From Aquibium sp. ELW1220 (GTDB lineage Bacteria > Pseudomonadota > Alphaproteobacteria > Rhizobiales > Rhizobiaceae), in contig NZ_JAOAOQ010000033.1 in assembly GCF_030398385.1 (NCBI RefSeq), positions 1 to 63,297 on the forward strand: a stretch of 63,297 bases of DNA, written 5' to 3'. The notes beneath the pieces are model-generated. The model saw nothing but the letters and a program-made list of their open reading frames with translations, was not told the origin of the DNA and made no database searches. Positions 53,307 through 59,971 of this stretch are shown in pieces (position 1 is the first letter of the stretch; each line of letters begins with the position of its first letter). Both the position numbers and the translations under genes were made by a program.

Positions 53307-53748
53307 GGCAGCCATGTGCGGGCGGCATGCCTGCCATGCACAGGGCGCGCGGCACTCATCCATTCAAGTCACTTGACTAACAGTCAACAAACGGACACCC
53401 TTGCGTCATGAACGCCGAAGGTTCCGGCCGTGTCCGCCTGTATGGGGCGCTGCGGAAACCGTGCGGGCGTTCATGCCGCGAGACACGCAGCCGGCGCCGC
53501 ATCGACGGGCCGCGACGCGCTCTGCGGTGCTGACCGCACCGGCTCGACGACGCATCGGGCCGGGGCGACGACCCTTTCGGACATCTCCGCATCCGCCTCC
53601 GGGCGGGTCGGCAAGCCGTATCACCGGCAACCGGTCTCCCGACGCCAACGTCGCGGATGGTCGGAAGGACGACGCGACACGCGTCGCCGGAGGAGCGACC
53701 GAACGACGGCAGGCTGGATTCTGGACATCTCCGGAAAGGGGAACTGCT
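53307..53748. other. Leader region of the orphan binding-protein gene
   Basis: About 440 bases. It holds operator copy 2 (53364-53376) with TTGACT (53373-53378) as a possible -35 inside it. Then come some 340 GC-rich bases before the next start. The frame is open from 53401, but the translated part has no signal or homology. Nothing else was seen. Confidence 0.5.
53364..53376. promoter_or_regulatory. Operator palindrome, copy 2
   Basis: TCAAGTCACTTGA is a perfect 13-base palindrome with the same arms as copy 1, only the central base differing. It lies 58 bases after the XRE-cupin stop and upstream of the orphan binding protein. Confidence 0.75.
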
Positions 53749-55323
53749 ATGAAGGCAATTCGGATACTGATGCTGGCGGGCGCCGTCGCGTTCGCCGCAT
53801 GTGGCGCGCAGGCCCAGACGCTGCGCATCGCCATGACGACGTCGGACGTCCCGACCACGGGCGGCATTCCCGACAATGGCAGCGAGGGCGGCCGCTTCGC
53901 CGGCTACCCGATCTACGACGCGCTGGTGAACTGGGACTTCACCCGCACCGACGCTCCCGCCGACCTGACGCCCGGCCTCGCCACGGAATGGTCGGTCGAT
54001 CCCGCCGACCCGAAGCGCTGGATCTTCACCCTCCGCGCCGGTGTCCGCTTCCACGACGGGTCGCTCCTGACGGCCGACGACATCATCTGGAACTTCGACC
54101 GCCACCTGAACAAGGACGCGGCCCACTACGACAAGGCGTCGGCATCCTATGCCACCTACACCTCGCAGGTGGCCGCCTACGAGAAGCTGGGCGACGACAG
54201 GATCGTGCTGACGACCAAGGTGCCGTACAGCATGCTGCCCTACCTGATCTCGCGGGTCTTCATCGTCAGCCCCCGCCAGTATGAGGCGGTCGGGTCCGAT
54301 TGGCTCGCCTTCCAGGCCAGGCCCTCCGGCACCGGCCCGTTCAAGGTCGTCAGCGTCACCCGCCAGACCTCGATCGAACTCGAGCGCAATGCCGACTACT
54401 GGGACACGACCCGCATTCCGAAGGTCGAGAAGCTGGTGCTGATGCCCATTCCCGACGCCAACACCCGCGTGGCGGCGCTGCGGTCCGGGCAGGTCGACTG
54501 GATCGAGTTCCCGATGCCCGATTCCATCCCATCGCTTCAGGCCGCAGGCTTCCAGATCGTCACCAAGCCCTACCTCCACGTCTGGTCCTGGCGCTTCAAC
54601 CTCGTCGAGGACGGGCCGCTCAAGGACGTGCGCGTCCGCCAGGCGCTGAACTACGCCATCGACCGCGAGGGCATGGTCGGGCTGCTCAACGGCACCGCGG
54701 TGCCCGCCGTCGGCATCTATGCGAAGGAAAACAAGTTCTTCGGCGAGCCGGCGAACGCCTACACATACGATCCGGAGAAGGCGAAGGCGCTGCTGGCCGA
54801 GGCCGGCTACGGCCCCGACAAGCCCTTCGACGTCTCGATCCTCCTGCCCACCGCCGGCTCCGGCAACATGGTGCCGCTGCCGATGGCCGAGTTCATCCAG
54901 CAGTCGCTGGCCGAGTTCGGCGTCAACGTGCAGTACGAGGTCGCCGACTGGGGCACCGTGCTGCAGGGCATGCGCACCGCGCCCGGCACCGCCGGCGTGC
55001 CGCACCGCGACGCCATCAACCATGGCCAGCCCTTCGGCGACCCGACCAACTTCTATTCCAACGTCACCTCGATGGGCGGCACCTCGAACTGGGGCCAGTA
55101 CCGGAACGTGGAGGTGGACCGGCTGATGGCGGAGGCCTTCTCGACCTTCGACTCCGAGAAGCAGGATGCGCTGATCGCCAAGGCTCATGCGATCGTCGTC
55201 GACGAGGCGCCGCGCCTCTTCATCGTCCACGATCTCAACCCGCGTGCCATGGCGCCCAACGTGAAGGGCTTCGTGCAGGCGCAGAGCTGGTACCAGGACT
55301 TCACCCAGGTCACCGTGGAGTAG
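53749..55323 (+). CDS. Orphan ABC substrate-binding protein, family 5
   Basis: A 524-residue DppA-type binding protein with an ordinary Sec signal (MKAIRILMLAGAVAFAACGAQAQ; the Cys near 18 is not a clear lipobox). It is a paralogue of the 44014-45630 protein, sharing TTSDVP/ISLSDIP starts, DPKRWIFTLRAGVRFHDGS, PIPDANTRVAALRSGQVD and the ending SWYQDFTQVTVE. No permease or ATPase adjoins it, so it may feed the dipeptide-type importer encoded at 45.7-49.6 kb. The ATG at 53749 has AAAGGGGAA upstream. It is probably regulated by the XRE-cupin protein. Confidence 0.92.
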   Translation: MKAIRILMLAGAVAFAACGAQAQTLRIAMTTSDVPTTGGIPDNGSEGGRFAGYPIYDALVNWDFTRTDAPADLTPGLATEWSVDPADPKRWIFTLRAGVRFHDGSLLTADDIIWNFDRHLNKDAAHYDKASASYATYTSQVAAYEKLGDDRIVLTTKVPYSMLPYLISRVFIVSPRQYEAVGSDWLAFQARPSGTGPFKVVSVTRQTSIELERNADYWDTTRIPKVEKLVLMPIPDANTRVAALRSGQVDWIEFPMPDSIPSLQAAGFQIVTKPYLHVWSWRFNLVEDGPLKDVRVRQALNYAIDREGMVGLLNGTAVPAVGIYAKENKFFGEPANAYTYDPEKAKALLAEAGYGPDKPFDVSILLPTAGSGNMVPLPMAEFIQQSLAEFGVNVQYEVADWGTVLQGMRTAPGTAGVPHRDAINHGQPFGDPTNFYSNVTSMGGTSNWGQYRNVEVDRLMAEAFSTFDSEKQDALIAKAHAIVVDEAPRLFIVHDLNPRAMAPNVKGFVQAQSWYQDFTQVTVE

Positions 55324-55346
55324 AGCGGGCGTCCGCTCCCCTCGGC

Positions 55347-55374
55347 GCCGGCCCCGTCGCACCGCGGGGCCGGC
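55347..55374 (+). terminator. Stem-loop after the orphan binding protein
   Basis: GCCGGCCCCG (55347-55356) and CGGGGCCGGC (55365-55374) form a perfect 10-base stem with an 8-base loop, 23 bases past the stop. No T tract follows. It separates the binding-protein gene from the MFS gene. Confidence 0.6.
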
Positions 55375-55452
55375 ATCCCTTCATCCGATGCCTGCACGGG
55401 GAGGGGCGCGCCTCCTTCGGCGCCGCACCCGGCGCCTTCCGGAGATCCGTCC

Positions 55453-56715
55453 ATGATGCACCGCTTCGTCGACCGCGAACTGTGGAGCAACCGCGAGTTC
55501 GCCGCCTTCGTGCTCGCCAATTCCGTCGAGCGCTTCGCGGCCTCGGCGCTGACGATCATGCTGGCCTTCCACGTCTACGATGCCCGCAAGTCGGCCTTCG
55601 ACATCGCCCTGCTCGGTTTCGCCCAGGTCATCCCCGCGCTCGCCTTCGCGCTCCATGGCGGCGAGATCGCCGACCGGGTCAGCCGCCGCCGCATGGTGCT
55701 CATGACCATCAGCCTCCTCGTCGCCGTCTGCGCCGGGCTGGTCATGGTGTCGGTGGTCGATGCCTGGCTGGTTCCCTCGCTGCTGATGGCCGCCTTCCTG
55801 TCGGCATCGGTGCGGGCCTACCAGACCCCCGCCGCCGTCGGCCTTGAGGCACAGGTCCTGCCGCTCCGGCTCGTGCTGAAGGGCGTGCCCGTCATTGCCA
55901 CCTCCGCGCGCATCGCCGACATGGTGGGGCCCGTCGTGATGGGCTTCGTCTGGGCCGCCTGGGGCCCGGCCGCGACCTACGGCGTTCTCGGCCTCCTGTT
56001 TGCGCTGTCGCATCTCGGCTTTGCCCGCGGCATCGGCGAGAAGCCCGTTCCCGCCCATGCCGCCGACGGGCCGGGGCCGATCGCCCGCATCAGCGAGGGC
56101 GTGCGCTACGTCATCGGCAACCAGGTCCTGATCGGCTCGATGGCGCTCGATCTCTTCGCCGTCTTCTTCGGCGGTGCGGCCGCCCTGCTGCCGATCTTCG
56201 CCACCGACATCCTCGACGTCGGCCCGTCGGGCTTCGGCCTGCTGCGGATGGCGATCGCCGCCGGCGCGCTGACCGCCGCCATCTTCTCGATCCGCTTCAT
56301 GCCGCGCGCCAATGCCGGGCTCGCGCTGCACATGATCATCGCCGGCTTCGGGCTGTCGATGATCGCCTTCGGCCTGTCGACCAGCTTCTTTCTCTCGATG
56401 GCGCTGCTCTTCGTGGCCGGCATCTGCGACGGGCTGAGCATGGTGATCCGCCACGCCATCCTGCGGCTCGCCTCGCCCGAGGAGATGCGCGGCCGCATCG
56501 CCGCGGTGCGGATGGTCTTCGTCAGTTCGTCGAACGAGCTCGGCGCGGTGCAGATGGGCCTGTCGGCGTCCCTCATCGGCCCGACCCGCGCCGTCGTCCT
56601 CGGCGGCATCCTGACGCTGGGCGTCGTCGCCGTCGTCGCCGCCTCCGCCCCCAAGCTCAGGCGCCTCGACCTCGCCACCTACGGCGTGGCCCCGCGCGCG
56701 GTGCCTGCGGAGTGA
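55453..56715 (+). CDS. MFS transporter (EntS-like)
   Basis: A 420-residue major facilitator with 12 hydrophobic segments. The start region WSNREFAAFVLANSVERFAASALTIMLAFHVYDA and the loop motif GEIADRVSRRRMVLM near 75-89 identify the family. EntS-like members export siderophores or drugs; other members import. It runs co-directional with the binding protein but beyond a hairpin. The substrate is unknown. Confidence 0.9.
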   Translation: MMHRFVDRELWSNREFAAFVLANSVERFAASALTIMLAFHVYDARKSAFDIALLGFAQVIPALAFALHGGEIADRVSRRRMVLMTISLLVAVCAGLVMVSVVDAWLVPSLLMAAFLSASVRAYQTPAAVGLEAQVLPLRLVLKGVPVIATSARIADMVGPVVMGFVWAAWGPAATYGVLGLLFALSHLGFARGIGEKPVPAHAADGPGPIARISEGVRYVIGNQVLIGSMALDLFAVFFGGAAALLPIFATDILDVGPSGFGLLRMAIAAGALTAAIFSIRFMPRANAGLALHMIIAGFGLSMIAFGLSTSFFLSMALLFVAGICDGLSMVIRHAILRLASPEEMRGRIAAVRMVFVSSSNELGAVQMGLSASLIGPTRAVVLGGILTLGVVAVVAASAPKLRRLDLATYGVAPRAVPAE

Positions 56716-56922
56716 GGGAGCGGCGGTTCGGGGACGAGCGGCAGAGGGGAGGTCGTGTCCCTTGGCGCGGTGTAGCTTCTCACCACCGACCGCTGTCGGG
56801 ATCGAGCCGGGCGGTTCTGCCAGTCGGCCGCGGCGGCAGGCTGACGTGGCCATTGTCGCTCATCGGCGCGGGGATGACGTCCCACTCTCATGCTCCGTTG
56901 ACGATCGGGAACCCCGGGATTA

Positions 56923-56953
56923 CATTTCTCCTTACCTAATGTAAGGAGAAATG
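56923..56953 (+). promoter_or_regulatory. Toxin-antitoxin operator overlapping the vapB ribosome site
   Basis: CATTTCTCCTTAC (56923-56935) and GTAAGGAGAAATG (56941-56953) form a perfect 13-base inverted repeat with a 5-base centre. The right arm contains the Shine-Dalgarno AAGGAG of the antitoxin gene, whose ATG starts at 56955. Confidence 0.8.
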
Positions 56954-56954
56954 C

Positions 56955-57194
56955 ATGGCCACTGCGACCATTACCTCGAAAGGACAGATCACCATCCCGG
57001 CACAAGTCCGCATCGACATGGGCCTGACCGCCGGCGACAGGGTGGATTTCATCCGCATGGAGGACGGCCACTATGCCGTGGTGCCTGCTTCTCACTCGAT
57101 CAGATCGCTGAAGGGGATCGTTCCGCGTCCGCGGAAGCCTGTCAGCCTGGGCGACATGCAGGAAGCGATCGCGGCCGGAGCGGCCCGCGAATGA
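56955..57194 (+). CDS. vapB: AbrB/MazE-type antitoxin (VapB)
   Basis: A 79-residue swapped-hairpin AbrB-domain protein: ATITSKGQITIPAQVRIDMGLTAGDRVDFI at 3-33 is the DNA-binding fold. The C-terminal tail, LGDMQEAIAAGAARE, would wrap the toxin. It represses its own operon through the palindrome directly upstream and neutralises the PIN toxin encoded next, with which it overlaps by 4 bases (ATGA). Confidence 0.93.
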   Translation: MATATITSKGQITIPAQVRIDMGLTAGDRVDFIRMEDGHYAVVPASHSIRSLKGIVPRPRKPVSLGDMQEAIAAGAARE

Positions 57195-57589
57195 TCGGCG
57201 TCGATACCAACATCCTCGTCCGCTACCTCGCCCAGGACGACGAGGTTCAGTCTCCCGCCGCCTCGCGGATCATCGATGGCTTCACCCCGGAAGCGCCGGG
57301 CTTTATCTCGCAGGTCGTGCTCGTCGAGACGGTATGGGTGCTGGCCCGCGCCTACAGGATGTCGCGGCAGGCCATTGCCGACACGGTGGAAACGCTGTTG
57401 CGCGCCCGCGAGATCGTGGTCGAGCGCACCGATGCGGGCTATCTGGCGCTGGCGACCTATCGCGCCACGAAAGCGGATTTTTCCGACGCGCTGATCGCCC
57501 ATGCCGGGCGGCTGGCCGGGTGCAGCGAGACACTCACGTTCGACAAGGGCGCGGCAGCGGACGCAGACATGCGCCTCGTGAGGGCCTGA
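57191..57589 (+). CDS. vapC: VapC-type PIN-domain toxin
   Basis: A 132-residue PIN ribonuclease. The acidic Mg2+-binding residues are visible in GVDTNILVRYL (Asp5), VLVETVWVL (Glu near 43), FSDALIAHAG (Asp near 99) and LTFDKGAA (Asp near 117). It would cleave tRNA or rRNA when freed from VapB. The ATG at 57191 overlaps the vapB stop. It belongs to the ordinary high-GC part of the window, just left of the AT-rich island. Confidence 0.93.
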   Translation: MIGVDTNILVRYLAQDDEVQSPAASRIIDGFTPEAPGFISQVVLVETVWVLARAYRMSRQAIADTVETLLRAREIVVERTDAGYLALATYRATKADFSDALIAHAGRLAGCSETLTFDKGAAADADMRLVRA

Positions 57590-57848
57590 CGAGGGGGATA
57601 ATCCGCGATGTCGGCGGGAAGGCTCAATCTCGCTGCCGGTCGATCGGGGACGGAGGCGCTTCTCCCGGCGCTGGCCGGGCCCGCAGACGCCTGTGGCAGG
57701 ACGCGACATCCTTTCACGGGTCGGTGGGCGACCGTATTCGGCATCCGCGCGGGCACCGGCACCGTTCCGGCGGCGTTCGTCGCCTCGATTTCTGCAGATT
57801 TCACCTCGGCCCTGTGGTTCGAGTTTCCGTGCGTGGTATCGTAGTCGG

Positions 57849-58082
57849 ATGGACATCGACGAAGACAAGATCGACGACGCCGTACTGGCGCTGCTCTGGC
57901 TGACGCTTCATGACGAAAGTCGTGCGTGGAAGAGCTTCGACTGGGAAGCGATGGACCGGCTTCACGGGAAGGGTCTGATCGCCGATCCGGTGAACGGATC
58001 GAAGTCGCTGATCCTGACCGACCAAGGGCTGCAACGGTCTGAGGAGCTGTTTCGCGCCTTGTTTGCGCGGCAGATGCGATAG
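57849..58082 (+). CDS. DUF6429 family protein
   Basis: A 77-residue protein reading MDIDEDKIDDAVLALLWLTL, with HDESRAWKSFDWEAMDRLHGKGLI following, the standard form of the short DUF6429 proteins. The ATG at 57849 was chosen because homology starts there. No function is established. It is the last gene with typical high-GC codon use before the AT-rich island. Confidence 0.8.
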   Translation: MDIDEDKIDDAVLALLWLTLHDESRAWKSFDWEAMDRLHGKGLIADPVNGSKSLILTDQGLQRSEELFRALFARQMR

Positions 58083-58103
58083 CTTCCTGTCTGTGCGCTT
58101 CCG

Positions 58104-58436
58104 CTACTGTGGTGCCATTGCGTTGAGGCGGTACGTCGGCATTTCCCTCGGTGCGGCGAGACTTAGATCGCCAAACATCCGCCCGTTGAGCCTGTCATCT
58201 GTCTGGAAGAGCTTCTCGCAATTGGCTCCCCGGGCAAGAGCCATGGTTCCCATATTAGATAGAGATATCAGCAAGTTGCTCCTCGGATGCCACGCATATC
58301 GATTAGCAAATTGTTTAGCGTTTCTGAGAGACACGGACGGGTACGGGCTATCCCGCTCAATGTCCTTGCCGATCCGCCACCCTTCCTGCCCTCTCTCAAA
58401 TGCCCGTTGGCGGGCAGCCTCTTCCCTTTCGGTCAT
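58104..58436 (-). CDS. Hypothetical protein, possible remnant
   Basis: A 110-codon frame beginning MTEREEAARQRAFERGQEGW, with a plausible charged N-terminus (RIGKDIERDSPYPS). The second half has no protein-like pattern. Composition is AT-rich like the island. The N-terminal part is faintly like ribosome-modulation-factor-type small proteins, but not enough to claim it. It may be a real small gene, or a fragment joined to unrelated sequence. Confidence 0.25.
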   Translation of the reverse strand: MTEREEAARQRAFERGQEGWRIGKDIERDSPYPSVSLRNAKQFANRYAWHPRSNLLISLSNMGTMALARGANCEKLFQTDDRLNGRMFGDLSLAAPREMPTYRLNAMAPQ

Positions 58437-58592
58437 ACCGGCTCTCCTTCGTTTGGCGGCAAATGGGAGTCATGTTGCGGCAATGACAAGCGGGCTGAGA
58501 AGGCGGTCGAGGACATGCAGTCCGTTGAAACAGGTTGCAACGCCGAGGCTCATGGAGGCGGAGGTCCTCCATCTTACGGCGAAGTGGTTGGG

Positions 58593-58881
58593 TTCTTGTC
58601 TGCCAAGAAGCGCAATACTGCCATCCGCTTCGTACCGGTCCATCCGGAACTGCAGCGGGCGGGGACCACGGACCGCAAAAAGGTCTTCCACTCGTTCCGT
58701 CACACCTATCGGGACGCACTGCACTCGACCGACATCTCGGATCAGGCGGTCCGCGCCCTCGGCGGCTGGTCGTCATCACTGACAGCGGAGAACTAACGGC
58801 GCAGTTTTTGCGCCAGCACGCTGGCTCGCGGCGGTGCAGTATCGGGGCCTCGACCTGTCGCGACTTTGTCGGAAAACTTAG
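58593..58881 (+). pseudogene. Tyrosine recombinase (integrase) 3' remnant, frameshifted
   Basis: The frame reads FLSAKKRNTAIRFVPVHPEL, then KKVFHSFRHTYRDAL with the HxxR of tyrosine recombinases, then ALGGWSSSLTAEN and TAA at 58794-58796. Removing one A of the ACTAAC there restores NYGAVFAPARWLAAVQYRGLDLSRL and a stop at 58879-58881, the normal integrase ending. The segment between PVHPEL and the HxxR box is also shorter than in intact enzymes, and the N-terminal two thirds are absent. It is a dead relic of the element that may have delivered the island. Confidence 0.75.
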
Positions 58882-59260
58882 CTGATCATCCAGGTAGTCA
58901 ATCCGCCCTGAAATCGAGTATCGAAGAGGAACGCGCTGACGTAGGACGACGTCGATCCGCAAGAAAGCCGACTGCCAGTGTTTCTATGAATTCTATTTCG
59001 GCGTTGTACGAATTTTGCATTTCTGATCCTCATCGCTGAACCATTTGCTGTACAAAAAATTGTATCCGCTTTTCCCGGTCAGCTTTAGGTCGAACAAAGC
59101 AAATGTAGTGGAAAGGTCGCGGGATAGGTGGAAAACCGGCACCAATCATGTCTTTTGAAGTGGTTGGTTGTCTCCGGGACGTGGTGCGGCATCCGAAACG
59201 CTGTTTTCGGCACCGTGCGGCCAATCATTGACGCAAGCCGGCCAGTGGTCAGGAGTTGAC

Positions 59261-59971
59261 ATGAAATTTGACACTTTCTCAGCGCAGGCTTTTGAGAGGC
59301 TCGTTCAATCGCTGTCGGCGCAGATATTCGGTCCCGGTACTATTATATTCGGGTCCGGAAGGGACGGCGGAAGGGAGGCGACATACCAAGGCACTCTGCC
59401 AACATTTGAGGGACGCGGCTGGTCCGGCTATACAGTTATCCAAGCGAAATGCCGAGAAAAACCGCTTCATGACGGGAGAGACGCTTCATGGTTATGCGGG
59501 CAATTAAACCAAGAACTTCAGAAATATATTGATAATTCGGACCTGGAGCGTCCTGAATACTATTTGATGTGCACCAACGTAGAACTTTCTTCTGTGCCCG
59601 AAAATGGAGGGAGAGCGAAAATTGATACTGTGTTCCGAGCGTTCGCCGACAGACTGGGCATTAGAGATTGGCATGTGTGGACAGCCGACGATTTGCGTAG
59701 TCTCCTGGAGGCCGCACCGGGCGTACGGACCTCTTATGCGGCGTGGTTAACTCCTAGCGACATACTCACGATCCTAGTCGATAAATTAATTGGCGCAGAT
59801 GTAAACAGATTACTTCCACTAGCGTTAGCGAGAGATTTGAGATCCGAACGCGAGGTGCGCTTGAGAGACGCGGGTCAGGAGACGCAGCAGCCCATCTTTT
59901 TTAGAAAATGTGTTCATAGATTTGCCAATAGAGTCGTTTCCGTTCCCGTTCATTCATGTGGAGTATATTGA
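59261..59971 (+). CDS. Mrr-like restriction nuclease domain, N-terminal part of a split nuclease-NACHT gene
   Basis: A 236-codon frame starting at ATG 59261 with AGGAG five bases upstream. Residues 1-110 form an Mrr/PD-(D/E)XK-type nuclease: AFERLVQSL (Glu12), GSGRDGGREATYQG (Asp35) and YTVIQAKC (Gln61-Ala-Lys63). Residues 110-213 form a helical linker. From 59897 the frame passes a T6 run and continues as 22 residues without sense (RKCVHRFANR) to a stop at 59971. If one T is skipped, reading continues as IFLENVFIDLPIESFPF into the next frame. The two frames are therefore best read as one gene of about 1322 codons. Confidence 0.8.
   Translation: MKFDTFSAQAFERLVQSLSAQIFGPGTIIFGSGRDGGREATYQGTLPTFEGRGWSGYTVIQAKCREKPLHDGRDASWLCGQLNQELQKYIDNSDLERPEYYLMCTNVELSSVPENGGRAKIDTVFRAFADRLGIRDWHVWTADDLRSLLEAAPGVRTSYAAWLTPSDILTILVDKLIGADVNRLLPLALARDLRSEREVRLRDAGQETQQPIFFRKCVHRFANRVVSVPVHSCGVY
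59897..59902 (+). other. T6 frameshift site joining nuclease and NACHT frames
   Basis: Six T residues in CATCTTTTTTAGAAAATG. The upstream frame reads ATC TTT TTT AGA; the downstream frame reads TTT TTA GAA AAT GTG. The downstream frame is closed by TGA at 59862-59864, so any shift must lie between 59865 and 59971, and this run is the only slippery tract there. Confidence 0.8.

Larger units (their letters stand above)
58083..59260. other. Decayed left part of the AT-rich island
   Basis: About 1.2 kb with reduced GC and no intact recognised gene. It contains a weak open frame at 58104-58436 (minus), the integrase remnant at 58593-58881, and about 380 bases of AT-rich sequence before the nuclease-NACHT start. 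No tRNA was seen at the junction. Confidence 0.5.

Noticed and set aside
53401-53748. N-terminal extension of the orphan binding protein
   Set aside because: The frame is open, but the signal peptide and ribosome site are at 53749; the extension has no homology-like pattern.
59910-59912. GTG as an independent start of the NACHT protein
   Set aside because: No ribosome site precedes it, and the open frame extends upstream in sense through TTA GAA AAT, matching the frameshift explanation better.
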